Shown: positions 9,820 to 18,686, counted from the stretch's first letter. The stretch is DNA of 50,625 nucleotides from Syntrophobacteraceae bacterium (GCA_013314815.1 JABUEY010000010.1:1-50625); one strand, 5' to 3'. Notes: generated by a model not told the origin, from the letters alone. Numbers and translations are program-made.

Positions 9820-10141
9820 GATGCCTGCCCTGGTTCCTCCTCAGAAGGCCGATGCCGGACCCGGAATCCCATGCCCCGTGGCGGCTCGCAGGTTCGTGAA
9901 GGGCCGAGCGGTTCGCTCCTGGAAGCTGTTCCGGGCGCCAGCATAACACAAAACCACCGAACTGAAACGGCCCGAGCCCGAATAATGTTGAAATCAATAT
10001 TGACGCAGGCGCTGCAACGATCTTAATTTCTCTGTGGAATCCTTTTCCCCTACCCTCCGCTCGGATGCCTTGCCGCTGATTATGGGGATCTTCCACTGTG
10101 CAGGCAGGGTCGCTCCGACACCTTACCAAGAAGGGCTATGC

Positions 10142-11152
10142 ATGTCAGCCGCAGAGACGAAGGCCAGAACTGGAATCATCGCCGCAACGACCGGCCTGAT
10201 CGCTCTTGCCCAGTACGTGTGTGTGTCGGACCATTTCGATTACCCGCACTTCGTCTTCCATGCCCTGTTTTTCATGCCCCTTATACTTGCAGCCTTCTGG
10301 TTCGGGCTGCGAGGAGCCCTGGCTACCTCCCTGGCGATTACCCTTCTTAATATCCCCGAAATTCTGCTTCATTTCCAGCATCCTTCGATCTTGCGCTTTG
10401 AATTGCTCCTGCAGATCATTCTTTACAACGTCGTCGCCGTCAGCCTGGGTGTGCTCAAAGACCGGGAGGCAAGAAGGCAGAAGCGGGTCATCGAGACAGA
10501 AAATCTCGCCGCCATGGGACGTGCCATCGCGGGAGTCGCCCACGACATGAAGACTCCCCTCATCGCTATCGGAGGCTTCAGCCGCCTGCTGCAAAGACGT
10601 TGCGGGCTGGATGACCCCTGCCGGGAAAAGGTCGATATTATTTTGCGGGAATCGCAGCGCCTCGAAAAGATGGTGGCGGATATGCTCGATTTCTCCAGGC
10701 CGCTGAGCCTGAGCCGGTCCGAGGAAGACGTGGCTCGGCTGATCGAGGAGTGCCTTGCCGTTGTCCGTGAGGCTGCCCGGAGCAAGGGGGTCGACCTCAG
10801 GTTCGATGCAGGCGGCGATATCCCGCCCGTATCTCTCGATGCCGCACGAATCAAACAGGTGATCATCAACCTGGTCATGAACGCCGTGCAGGCGACGCCC
10901 GAAGGGGACGAGGTGAGAATCCTCGGGCGCAGAAGGGAAGAAGGTCTCGTCATCGACGTGTGCGACAAAGGGTGTGGAATCCCTCCCGAGAAGATGGAGG
11001 AGGTCTTTACTCCATTTTTCACCACGAAAAGAGATGGGACCGGTCTTGGACTTCCCATTGCCAGGAAGATCGTCGAAGCTCACCAGGGGAAGATCGAAGT
11101 CCTGAGCAACCCTGAAAAAGGCCTCACCTTCCGGATAACCCTTCCCACGTAA
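10142..11152 (+). CDS. Membrane-bound sensor histidine kinase (orphan)
   Basis: A 336-residue kinase with three to four N-terminal transmembrane helices (about residues 10-28, 36-54, 58-76 and 86-105) and almost no periplasmic sensor domain. HisKA follows, with the phospho-accepting H134 in GVAHDMKTPL. The HATPase_c domain shows NLVMNAVQA (N box), DKGCGIP (G1), FTPFFTTK (F box) and GTGLGLPIA (G2). No response-regulator gene is adjacent, so its partner is unknown. The ATG at 10142 is preceded by AAGAAGGG; upstream in-frame starts are less likely. Its divergent position to the TRAP Q-M genes could suggest sensing of a transported acid, but no sensor domain supports this. Confidence 0.88.
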   Translation: MSAAETKARTGIIAATTGLIALAQYVCVSDHFDYPHFVFHALFFMPLILAAFWFGLRGALATSLAITLLNIPEILLHFQHPSILRFELLLQIILYNVVAVSLGVLKDREARRQKRVIETENLAAMGRAIAGVAHDMKTPLIAIGGFSRLLQRRCGLDDPCREKVDIILRESQRLEKMVADMLDFSRPLSLSRSEEDVARLIEECLAVVREAARSKGVDLRFDAGGDIPPVSLDAARIKQVIINLVMNAVQATPEGDEVRILGRRREEGLVIDVCDKGCGIPPEKMEEVFTPFFTTKRDGTGLGLPIARKIVEAHQGKIEVLSNPEKGLTFRITLPT

Positions 11153-11203
11153 TGACGCCGGACCCATATCGGCTTTTCCAGGCTTCGAGTGCCCGCGTGC
11201 CGT

Positions 11204-11470
11204 AAGAAATCGTTCTTCTTCATAAAATGCGTACCCACACAGTTGTCGCTCAAAGGTGGAATGCCCCCGCAACATCGTGATTACCACCACAACATCATTC
11301 CCGCGGAGGCGGGAATCCAGGAAGGGTAACCGTGCATGGCGGAACTGTCTCAATAGATGGGAAAGAGCCCGGCAGAAAGGAGAAAGGATGGATAGAGCAT
11401 GGCAATGCCGGATGGAGAGATCTTCATGGCGCGATCTGCATTTGGCCGGATGAATCCCGATTCCCGGGGC
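11204..11470 (+). repeat. Dispersed intergenic repeat, copy C
   Basis: The head is TTCTTCATAAAATGCGTACC, then CACACAGTTGTCGCTCAAAG and GTGGAATG. A short CAACATCATTCC middle leads to the palindrome CCCGCGGAGGCGGG and on through AATCCAGGAAGGGTAACCGT and GCATGGCGGAACTG. The downstream arm includes GGAAAGAGCC, AAAGGATGGATAGAGCA and GCGCGATCTGCATTTGG. The final half-palindrome is degenerate. It occupies the gap between two convergent genes. Confidence 0.8.
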
Positions 11471-11501
11471 CACGGGAACAGGTCTTCGATCTGCAGGGGA
11501 T

Positions 11502-12254
11502 CTATCTTCCAGGGGGCAAATTTTTCGCGGAACCGGGCTTCCGCTTCAGGGCGGGCTGCCGCGCACGGGCGATGTCTTCCGGGGTCATGCGGCGGGAGAG
11601 GGTTTCCAGCGCGTCCCTGGCTTCCCGGTTTCCTGAGGATGCCGCGAGGTCCAGCCACAGGTACGCCTGGATGTCGTCCTGGACGACCCCTTCTCCCTTC
11701 ATATAACGGTATCCGAGCTTCAGCCGGGACTCTTCGACGCCCTGTTCTGCGGCCATCCGGAACCACTTGATTGCCTCGGCGTCATTCTTCGGGACTCCCC
11801 GCCCGTGTTCGTACATCACGCCCAGGTTGTGTCGTGCATCGCGATGCCCCCCTTCTGCGGCCTTGCGGTACCACCGGGCCGCCTCGCCGTAATCCTTCGG
11901 GCCGGCTTTCCCTTCGTAGTAGAACTGGGCGACCATGAACCTGGCGTGCAGGTCGCCGCGGGCGGCGGCTTCCGCGTATCTTTTGAAGGCCTCGGCGTAG
12001 TTCCTGGGTACTCCTGCTCCCGATTCGTACATGTCCCCGAGCATCCTGAGGGCTGCCGGGTTGCCTCTGGCGGCCAGGCGCGTGAATTCCTTGTGAGCCC
12101 TGGCGTAGTCTCCCCGCCGGTAGGCCGCCATGCCCGATTTGAAGTCGGCGTCTGCGGGTGAAGCAGGCAAGAGAATCAGCAGGGCTGTGATCAGCACCCA
12201 TTTCATCCCACGAAGGCGCATCGGTTTCAGCGGCGGTCGATGGCGTGTCTGCAT
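11502..12254 (-). CDS. Sel1-repeat (tetratricopeptide-like) periplasmic protein
   Basis: A 250-residue protein with a hydrophobic export signal (MKWVLITALLILLPASPADA) starting at codon 17 of the longest frame. It has at least four Sel1-like repeats of about 36 residues. Clear repeat cores are AALRMLGDMYESGAGVPRNY, ARFMVAQFYYEGKAGPKDYG, ARHNLGVMYEHGRGVPKND and SRLKLGYRYMKGEGVVQDD. Such repeats form alpha-solenoids that bind other proteins. The substrate or partner cannot be inferred. The start is uncertain: ATGs at 12254, 12221 and 12206 are all possible, and no strong ribosome binding site distinguishes them. Confidence 0.85.
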   Translation of the reverse strand: MQTRHRPPLKPMRLRGMKWVLITALLILLPASPADADFKSGMAAYRRGDYARAHKEFTRLAARGNPAALRMLGDMYESGAGVPRNYAEAFKRYAEAAARGDLHARFMVAQFYYEGKAGPKDYGEAARWYRKAAEGGHRDARHNLGVMYEHGRGVPKNDAEAIKWFRMAAEQGVEESRLKLGYRYMKGEGVVQDDIQAYLWLDLAASSGNREARDALETLSRRMTPEDIARARQPALKRKPGSAKNLPPGR

Positions 12255-12472
12255 GTCTACGATTCCAGTCCGTTCCCGGGAAAATGTCTCCGGGAAGGTT
12301 CAATCCCCGGATAAAAGCCGTATGAAAGCCGCATCATCGAAAAGGCCGCCGGGTGTCAGCTTCGATAAGGCGTTCGGGGATGAACGATTGTATTTGGCAA
12401 CGGCGCCCCGGCTTCATTATGAAGATTTTTTGCAGCCTGTTAAACACAATATTTGGGGTCTCGGGGAGGGAT

Positions 12473-12489
12473 ATCTACTTTCGGTAGAT
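12473..12489. promoter_or_regulatory. Inverted repeat ATCTAC-N5-GTAGAT, copy 1
   Basis: A perfect 6-bp inverted repeat with a five-base spacer (TTTCG). The same arms and the same spacer length recur at 16313-16329, upstream of the flp promoter. Two identical palindromes flanking the regulator genes suggest a binding site for a dimeric protein, the adjacent NtrC-type regulator being the obvious candidate. The assignment is inference. Confidence 0.45.
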
Positions 12490-12600
12490 GTGGATTCCCG
12501 TTTCGGCTGTTTCGACTTAAGCGGCAGTCGACGTTTTGTATTTGTACAAGGTTCCGGTGGGCCGAATACCCCGGACGAGTGGTCGCCAGAGCGCTGCGGC

Positions 12601-12660
12601 ACCAACAGTTCTGCTGGTTCGGGGCAAGACCCGACCCGGCGGTCGGCATTTTCTTGCCCG
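12601..12660 (+). other. Compact nested stem-loop region, possible structured RNA
   Basis: Two stem-loops follow each other. ACCAACAG can pair with CTGCTGGT with one mismatch. After it, GGGCAAGA pairs with TCTTGCCC around an inner CCGACC/GGTCGG stem with a CGGC loop. No T-tract follows, so it is not a simple intrinsic terminator on the plus strand. No known riboswitch consensus is recognised. Confidence 0.3.
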
Positions 12661-13273
12661 CAGAGGATCGAATGTCGTTCCGCATATCGTTTCTTAGCAT
12701 TTTTCCCGCCTTGACCCTTCTGATGCAGGCATGGTATTAGGAAATAAAAATAATCGAACTACTATCACGTTAGCGAGAGTTGTCAGCGAGACCGAGTGAA
12801 TCTGAAGGACAGCCAGGGGTTGATCTTTACCATTTCTTCCATAGGGCTTTCACCGATCGTTGCGGGCATGTCCCGTGGCGGATCGGTTCGCGGTTGCCGC
12901 GGGTGAACCGCCCGTAAGGAGCGGTCTTCATGCCCCCGTTGTTGTCGGGATCTGAAAATCCCGTTGCCGAATCCTGCAATCCCAGGGAGGAGAAACAGTC
13001 GAAATTGCACCTTCGTTACCCAAGTGTCCGGATTTTGTGTTCGCGTTGCACATCCTTGTTGTCGCTGAGTGACAGGCTGAAATTCGTCTCCGGATTTCTC
13101 CCAAGCGCTTTCTCGCCGTTTCCGCGGTTTGCGCCGGAAGCGACTCCATGTGTTCACTCTCGCGGGTTCGGTTTATCCCGGTCGTCCGCTCCGATGGGCA
13201 TGAGGTCAACGACGCTGTCGTTCCGGGCTTTGCGTTGCGGTAAACGGCCGGTCATGGAAAGGCTCGTAAGCCC

Positions 13274-14725
13274 ATGAAAGCGAAGGATCAGCTTGGTGCG
13301 AGTCTGCGGGTCAGTCTGCGGCTGGCGGTGTTGCTGCCGGCGGTTACGCTCCTGTCGATGCTGGTGCTGGGATTCCTGATATCCGACCGCCTTCCCGACC
13401 TGCTGACCTATCATGACGTGGTGAGGACCGATGTCAGCCTGGCGGTGGCTCTCACTATCTTTGTCATGATCCTCGTGGCGTTTACCGGGAGTCTCCTGGT
13501 CGGCCTGTTCATCAGCTACCGCCTGCGAAATCTGCTGAACAAAGCGGGGAGCCTCATTCCTCTGCTCGACCTGTCTGCCCAGGAGATCCGGGCAGCCAGT
13601 GAAATCGAGGCCCTGGGAATCATGCTCGATGAAGCCCGGGTGAGCCTGACCCGGTTCATACAGGACAGTTATATCCTCGAATATCTTCCCGAAGCAGTGG
13701 TCACGGTGGACCGCATGCTCCAGGTGACGGCCCTCAACAGGAAGGCGGCCCGCGTCTTTCATTCCGAGCTGTGGAATCTCAAGGGAAGCAAGCTCGACAG
13801 GCTGATCCCCAAGAATGTATCCAACGAGGCCTTCTATCGCCTCGTGCGCAAGGGCCTGGCCGGCGAGGAAAGTTCCACTCAAATGATGACCATATCCCTG
13901 GGAGAGGGCAAGGACCTGCAGTTCTGGCTCAGCATCAATCCGGTGCGGCAGGAAGAGGGATTCAGCGGAGTCACCATTACCTTCAAGGATCATTCGGATA
14001 TCGTATCCGTACGCAACCAGATTCAGAAACTGGAACGCCTGGCGGCGGTGGGCCAGGTTTCGGCTCACATCGCCCACGAAGTCCGCAATCCCCTGGGGGC
14101 CATCAAGACACTGACGGAGCTGGCCCGGGAGGACCTTCCCGCGGACGATCCGCGCCGCGGGTACAGCGACGTCGTTCTGCAGCAGGTGGAGCGCCTCAAC
14201 CGCCTGGTCGAGGATCTTCTCTCCTTTTCCAGGGATGCAATCGTCTGTATCGAACCTGTGGACATACGCGACGTGTTGTCCCGGGCGGTTACGGTGGCAC
14301 GGCACAACTTCGCGGACCATCCCCCGGATATCGTCGAAAGGTACCGGGACGATGTTCCCGAGCTGGTGGGAGATTCGGAGAGGCTCGTCCAGGCTTTTCT
14401 CAACATTATCGTAAATGCCTGCGAGGCCACCGGCCAGGGAGGGCAGGTGGTCGTCAGCGCCGAACGCGGGATGGGGATCGAGGGAGGCAACGGCCATATC
14501 AGCGTCAGCATCACGGACAACGGCCCTGGAATCCCGATGGAGGAGCAGGCCAGGATTTTCGAACCCTTCCATACGACCAAGGCGAAAGGCACCGGGCTCG
14601 GCCTGCCCTGTTCCCAGCACATTATCCTGGCTCATGGAGGCCACCTGGACGTCAGCAGTGAGCCCGGCAGGGGAGCGACCTTCAGCGTGTTGCTTCCCAT
14701 GAAGAGGCCTGGGCAGATCAATTGA
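13274..14725 (+). CDS. Sensor histidine kinase with PAS domain (NtrB/PilS-like)
   Basis: A 483-residue kinase with two transmembrane helices at about residues 17-36 and 56-80, a short extracytoplasmic loop between them, and a cytoplasmic linker. A PAS-like domain at about 130-240 (EYLPEAVVTVDRMLQVTALN) precedes HisKA with H268 in IAHEVRNPLGA. The HATPase_c domain shows NIIVNACEA, DNGPGIP, EPFHTTK and GTGLGLP. It ends 22 bases before the NtrC-type regulator gene, and the two are certainly a pair. The position just upstream of the pilus locus suggests that it controls flp and the tad genes, comparable in logic to PilS/PilR. Confidence 0.93.
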   Translation: MKAKDQLGASLRVSLRLAVLLPAVTLLSMLVLGFLISDRLPDLLTYHDVVRTDVSLAVALTIFVMILVAFTGSLLVGLFISYRLRNLLNKAGSLIPLLDLSAQEIRAASEIEALGIMLDEARVSLTRFIQDSYILEYLPEAVVTVDRMLQVTALNRKAARVFHSELWNLKGSKLDRLIPKNVSNEAFYRLVRKGLAGEESSTQMMTISLGEGKDLQFWLSINPVRQEEGFSGVTITFKDHSDIVSVRNQIQKLERLAAVGQVSAHIAHEVRNPLGAIKTLTELAREDLPADDPRRGYSDVVLQQVERLNRLVEDLLSFSRDAIVCIEPVDIRDVLSRAVTVARHNFADHPPDIVERYRDDVPELVGDSERLVQAFLNIIVNACEATGQGGQVVVSAERGMGIEGGNGHISVSITDNGPGIPMEEQARIFEPFHTTKAKGTGLGLPCSQHIILAHGGHLDVSSEPGRGATFSVLLPMKRPGQIN

Positions 14726-14747
14726 ACAACCCGCGAAGGGTGGCGTC

Positions 14748-16115
14748 ATGCCTGCAAGAATACTCGTGGTGGACGATGAACCGTCCATGCAGATGGCACT
14801 CAGGGAATTCCTGGCGAAGAGGGGCTACGAAACGGACGTAGCCGGGTCGGCGGAAGCGGGCCTGGAAAAGATCCGCCAGAAGGTCTACGACCTGATTCTC
14901 CTGGACATCAGGCTCCCGGGCATGTCCGGGATCGAGGCCATCCCGCACATCAGGGAATCCGAATCCCAGGGCGAGATCATCGTCATCACCGCTCACGGGT
15001 CGAGCGAAACCGCCCTCCAGGCCGTCGAGCGCGGGGCCTACGATTTCTTCAGCAAGCCTTTCAGCCTCAAGGAGATGGAAATCGTCGTCCGGCGGGCGCT
15101 GGAAAAGCGCAGGCTGCAGGAGGAGATCAAGGCACTGCGAAAGCAGATCCCCGCGGCCGATCCCGCGGAACGGATCATCGGCGGGAGCGAATGCATGAAG
15201 CAGGTGAAGGCCCTGGTCCGGCGCATTGCTCCACTCGAAACGACCGTGCTCATCACGGGCGAGAGCGGCACGGGCAAGGAACTGGTGGCCGAAGTGCTCC
15301 ACCTGCTCAGCCGCCGGGCGGGCGGCCCCTTTGTCATGCTCAACTGTGCCGCCATCCCCGACACGCTCCTGGAAAGCGAACTTTTCGGCTTCGAACGCGG
15401 CGCCTTCACCGGCGCCGTTTCGGCGAAACCCGGCAAGTTCGAACTGGCCAACAGCGGCACCATATTCCTGGATGAAATCGGTGACATGCCGGCAAACCTC
15501 CAGGCAAAGCTCCTGCGCACCCTCGAACGCCGAGAAGTGGACCGCCTGGGAGGACGGATGCCCATACCCGTCAACGTGCGTATCATCGCCGCCACCAACC
15601 AGGACCTGCCTGAACTCATTACGAAAAAAGCCTTCCGCGAAGATCTCTACTATCGGTTGAACGTCGCCTCCATCCACGTTCCGCCTCTGCGCGACAGGCC
15701 CGAAGACCTGCCTCTGCTCGCCGCGCATTTCCTGCGCGGGCTCAACATCCGCCTCGGTATCCACCTGACCGGCATATCCAAGGATGCCATGGAAGTTCTT
15801 CTCAACCGGGACTGGCCCGGCAATGTGAGGGAGCTCCTGAACATCCTGGAACGAGCCGCCATCGTCAGCGCAGGGGGCATCCTCACCGCCGATGCCGTGA
15901 AGATAGCGTCCAGGAGGTTTCTCAACGCCCTGGCCGACGAGGAGGACGAGACGGAATGCATCTCCCTCATGGAAACCCTGTACGAGCTCGAAAAACGGCT
16001 TATCGTGAGCGCCCTGGAAAAAAGCGGGGGCGTCCAGGCCAAGGCCGCAAAGATACTGGGTCTCAGCCCCAAGAACCTCTGGAAGAAGATGAGGAAGCAT
16101 TCGCTGAACGATTGA
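14748..16115 (+). CDS. Sigma54-dependent response regulator (NtrC family)
   Basis: A 455-residue enhancer-binding protein. The receiver domain has the phospho-accepting D53 in LILLDIRLPG and K103 in the SKPF motif. The AAA+ domain has Walker A GESGTGKE at 171-178, the sigma54-contact loop GAFTGA at 218-223 and Walker B in TIFLDEIGD. A Fis-type helix-turn-helix closes the protein (AAKILGLSPKNLWKKMRKH). GAFTGA is intact, so it should activate sigma54 promoters. A good -24/-12 site lies 357 bases downstream of the gene, before flp, making flp the likely target. It is cotranscribed with the kinase gene upstream. Confidence 0.95.
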   Translation: MPARILVVDDEPSMQMALREFLAKRGYETDVAGSAEAGLEKIRQKVYDLILLDIRLPGMSGIEAIPHIRESESQGEIIVITAHGSSETALQAVERGAYDFFSKPFSLKEMEIVVRRALEKRRLQEEIKALRKQIPAADPAERIIGGSECMKQVKALVRRIAPLETTVLITGESGTGKELVAEVLHLLSRRAGGPFVMLNCAAIPDTLLESELFGFERGAFTGAVSAKPGKFELANSGTIFLDEIGDMPANLQAKLLRTLERREVDRLGGRMPIPVNVRIIAATNQDLPELITKKAFREDLYYRLNVASIHVPPLRDRPEDLPLLAAHFLRGLNIRLGIHLTGISKDAMEVLLNRDWPGNVRELLNILERAAIVSAGGILTADAVKIASRRFLNALADEEDETECISLMETLYELEKRLIVSALEKSGGVQAKAAKILGLSPKNLWKKMRKHSLND

Positions 16116-16311
16116 CCGATCCCCCGCCTCAAGAAACACAACCCCCCTGAACGACCATCGCCATGGTGGTCCCGGCGAAAGAATCGGTTCGTCCGACATT
16201 GTACGGCGGGACAGGCCGAGTGAAAGCGGACAACTCAAGCCCGCCGAGTCGTTCTTCCCATGCCCGGGAACAGGCAACGTCGATTGGGGACTCCAATCAG
16301 GTTGCCGGATT

Positions 16312-16330
16312 CATCTACCAATAGTAGATG
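16312..16330. promoter_or_regulatory. Inverted repeat CATCTAC-N5-GTAGATG, probable enhancer site for flp
   Basis: A perfect 7-bp inverted repeat with spacer CAATA. It lies about 140 bases upstream of the -24 element of the flp promoter, a normal distance for an enhancer bound by an NtrC-type activator. The arms and spacer length match the palindrome at 12473-12489. Binding by the adjacent regulator is inferred, not shown. Confidence 0.55.
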
Positions 16331-16471
16331 CTGCTCTTGAATCTGCAGGTGCAGCAGGGCGAAGAGGATCGATGCCGCAAAGACCGTCTGGTTGTTAATG
16401 GATTGGAATTACAGCGTATATTTTATTGCGGGTCTTTTGCGACCCCCTCGGCCCGGCCGTCTTCGTGATCC

Positions 16472-16487
16472 TGGTATGGAAAGTGCA
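16472..16487 (+). promoter_or_regulatory. Sigma54 (-24/-12) promoter of flp
   Basis: The sequence TGGTATGGAAAGTGCA has the invariant GG and GC with exactly ten bases between them. It matches TGGCACG-N4-TTGCA at all but three of the specified positions. It lies about 95 bases before the flp start codon, and the GAFTGA-bearing regulator is encoded just upstream. Confidence 0.75.
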
Positions 16488-16581
16488 TAAAACCCTGCAC
16501 GCGAAAGGTCATTTGAGAATAATGGCGTGGTGGGTGTGTAGTATAAGAAAACAAAACGAAAAACGGATGAAGGAGTATGCC

Positions 16582-16758
16582 ATGGAAAAACTGATCAGGT
16601 TTCTGAAGGACGAAGAGGGCGTTACGGCGATCGAGTACGGCTTGATTGCTGCGCTGATTGCGGTGGTGATTATTGTTGCGGTCACGAATGTCGGGACAAG
16701 TTTGAGTGCTAAATTCCAGGAAATAGCTGATGCTGTGACAGGTGCAGGAGGAAGCTAA
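16582..16758 (+). CDS. flp: Flp-family type IVb pilin
   Basis: A 58-residue prepilin, the main structural subunit of the Tad pilus. The short charged leader ends in EEG, followed by VTAIEYGLIAALIAVVIIV. The Glu at +5 and the Tyr after it form the Flp motif, and cleavage between G13 and V14 is expected. After the hydrophobic helix only about 20 residues remain, as usual for Flp. AAGGAG lies six bases before the ATG at 16582, which fixes the start over a longer in-frame alternative. It stands alone ahead of the assembly genes, separated by about 270 bases with a stem-loop, which would allow higher expression of pilin than of the machinery. Confidence 0.95.
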   Translation: MEKLIRFLKDEEGVTAIEYGLIAALIAVVIIVAVTNVGTSLSAKFQEIADAVTGAGGS

Positions 16759-16840
16759 GAGTCAAGATGCTTACTTTGGCGCCGGTACGAGATGCATTCA
16801 CAATGATCAATAATAGGTTTGTGTAAGAGGATAGAAAAAA

Positions 16841-16863
16841 CCTTTTGCCCGGATAGCAAAAGG
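16841..16863. terminator. Stem-loop downstream of flp
   Basis: CCTTTTGC and GCAAAAGG form an eight-pair stem around a seven-base loop. It is preceded by a run of six A but not followed by a T-tract on the plus strand, so it is a weak terminator or an RNA 3'-end stabiliser for the flp message, with read-through into the assembly genes possible. Confidence 0.4.
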
Positions 16864-17025
16864 GCTCGGCAATGGTTCTTCTCGGTGTCGAGGTGAAATC
16901 AAGATAGCTAGCCAATATGGATATCTGTGAGACAACTACTCTGTGGGACCTGTATCACCGAATACTGGGTCGATCACTATACGGAGTGCAGCAATCTGTG
17001 GAAATGGCATGGAGATAGATGAAAC

Positions 17026-17574
17026 GTGTTGAACGTGGGTATTCTACAAAACCTGCCGGGAGATGTTGTCCCCATGGCGACATTGCTGTGCCTTGTGGTG
17101 GTTTCCGCCGTAGTCGATTTTCGTTCTCACAGGATCCCCAACATTTTGACTTTTCCCGCCATCCTGATCGGAATAGGATACTTTACTATCTCTGATGGGG
17201 TGGCGGGATTACTATTCAGTTTGAGCGGTATGACAGTTGGACTTGGGGTCTTGATCATTCCATATCTTTTCGGCATAATGGGTGCCGGGGATGTGAAGCT
17301 AATGGCTGCTGTGGGTGCTCTGCTGGGCAAGGACGGTGCATTCTCCGCTTTCGTCTGGACCTGTATTGCGGGAGGGGTTTTGGCGGGAGTGATGCTGGTC
17401 ATCCATCGTGGATATGCATTGGACCTTGCCAGATCATGTTGGGGGACCCTGAAAACATTTGCTTTGACCCGTCAACATATCTGGGTATATTCAAAGAAGA
17501 TGGTCGAGAAGCCAAAGTTGCCATACGGTGTGGCTATTTCTGCCGGTACTCTTTTATCATTATTCTTGCGTTAG
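17026..17574 (+). CDS. cpaA: Prepilin peptidase TadV/CpaA (A24 family)
   Basis: A 182-residue polytopic membrane aspartyl protease that removes the leader from Flp, TadE and related prepilins. The two catalytic aspartates are D31 in VVDFRSHRIPN and D89 in the GAGD motif (GIMGAGDVKLMAA). It lacks the N-methyltransferase domain of larger PilD enzymes, as usual for Tad systems. The likely start is GTG at 17026; an ATG at codon 17 is an alternative. It is the first gene of the assembly block. Confidence 0.92.
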   Translation: MLNVGILQNLPGDVVPMATLLCLVVVSAVVDFRSHRIPNILTFPAILIGIGYFTISDGVAGLLFSLSGMTVGLGVLIIPYLFGIMGAGDVKLMAAVGALLGKDGAFSAFVWTCIAGGVLAGVMLVIHRGYALDLARSCWGTLKTFALTRQHIWVYSKKMVEKPKLPYGVAISAGTLLSLFLR

Positions 17575-17757
17575 TTTCAGCAAGGTTTTTGTTTTGTTAG
17601 TGTAGTGTCGGTATATTGATGTTTTAGAGCTCATATATAACTTGTATGATCTGATCGAAGTGCCGCGCATATTCGTCTTGAAAGACTCGTGCTCCCGAAA
17701 GTGAGAATCCGAGCAACCTGAATTGCTCTCGTCATAAAGGAAAGAGCGAGGTGCCCC

Positions 17758-18636
17758 ATGGGAAAACTGAGAGCCATGCTGCCTCTCCTGCTGGCGGTCG
17801 TGATTGCCCTGGCCGCCTCGGTGGGTATTTATCGCTGGATGCAGCATACGAAGACCAGGACGCCCGGGGTTGTGGAGGCGCCCGTCGTGAAGGAAGGGGT
17901 CGAGATTGCCCTGGCGATGGGAGACCTCCCCTGGGGGACGAAGCTCACCAGGGACATGATCAAGTTCGTGACCATGTCGAAGGACAATCTCCCTCCGGGC
18001 ACCTTTCATACCATGGAATCCCTTGAAGGAAGAGTTCTCGTTCAGCCCGTCAAGAAAAACGAGATGATCATCGAATCGCGGCTGGCTCCCGAAAACGTGA
18101 CCACGGGGGGAGTCACCGCCGTTGTTTCTCCCGGCAAGCGGGCGGTGGCCGTGGCCGGGGACAAGGTCATCGGCCTTGCCGGCTTCATTCAGCCGGGGAA
18201 CTTCGTGGATGTTCTCGTCACGGTGCGGGTGAAGCAAGGGAAGGACAGCAGGGACGGCGAGGAATACTCCGTCACGAAGATGGTATTGTCGGATGTCAAG
18301 GTGCTGGCCACGGGAACGGTGATCGAGAAGAAGGCAGGCGGTACGGAACCCGCGCCGGTGGATGTGTTCACCCTCGAAGTGACGCCGGAGGAGGGGGAGC
18401 GGCTGGCGTTCGCGGCGGCCCAGGGCAGGGTCCAGTTTGCCTTGAGGAACGTTCTCGACAGGGACACGGTGTACACCATGGGTGTTACCGTGGCCGACGC
18501 ACTCGATGCCTACCGGCCGCGCCTCAAGCTGTTGTCCCGGGAACCGGAGACCTCGAAATCCGAAATGCCGAGGTCCCTGTTCAAAATGGAGATCATCAAG
18601 GGATCGAACGTGAACAGGGTGAGTTTTGACAGGTAG
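17758..18636 (+). CDS. cpaB: Flp pilus assembly protein CpaB/RcpC
   Basis: A 292-residue periplasmic protein with one N-terminal membrane anchor (about residues 7-25). The SAF domain at about 45-110 contains GDLPWGTKLTRDMIKF and GRVLVQPVKKNEMI. The RcpC/CpaB domain follows, with the signature GFIQPGNFVDVLVTV. It works with the secretin at the outer membrane during pilus secretion. CGAGG lies just before the ATG. The gene is followed after 50 bases by the secretin gene. Confidence 0.93.
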   Translation: MGKLRAMLPLLLAVVIALAASVGIYRWMQHTKTRTPGVVEAPVVKEGVEIALAMGDLPWGTKLTRDMIKFVTMSKDNLPPGTFHTMESLEGRVLVQPVKKNEMIIESRLAPENVTTGGVTAVVSPGKRAVAVAGDKVIGLAGFIQPGNFVDVLVTVRVKQGKDSRDGEEYSVTKMVLSDVKVLATGTVIEKKAGGTEPAPVDVFTLEVTPEEGERLAFAAAQGRVQFALRNVLDRDTVYTMGVTVADALDAYRPRLKLLSREPETSKSEMPRSLFKMEIIKGSNVNRVSFDR

Positions 18637-18686
18637 GCCGGCGGGAAATCGGCCCGAAACCCGATAACAGAGGAAGGAAGTGCGCC

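Larger units (their letters stand above)
12255..13273. other. Roughly 1 kb non-coding stretch upstream of the sensor kinase gene
   Basis: No open frame here looks like a protein: compositions are odd, ribosome binding sites are absent and no motif is recognisable. The stretch holds the promoters of the divergent Sel1 and kinase genes, a perfect inverted repeat at 12473-12489 and a compact nested stem-loop region at 12601-12660. Part of it could encode a small RNA. Confidence 0.5.

Noticed and set aside
12580-12595. A second sigma54 promoter in the gene-free region (GG-N10-GC at TGGTCGCCAGAGCGCT)
   Set aside because: Only the invariant bases match; the flanking positions of both boxes do not, so chance is likely.
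12783-13277. Small open frames on both strands just before the kinase gene
   Set aside because: No ribosome binding sites, no motifs, and they overlap each other and the kinase start.
13154-16277. Two long minus-strand frames (544 and 519 codons) opposite the kinase and regulator genes
   Set aside because: Shadows of strongly biased codons on the plus strand; the plus-strand proteins carry all catalytic motifs.
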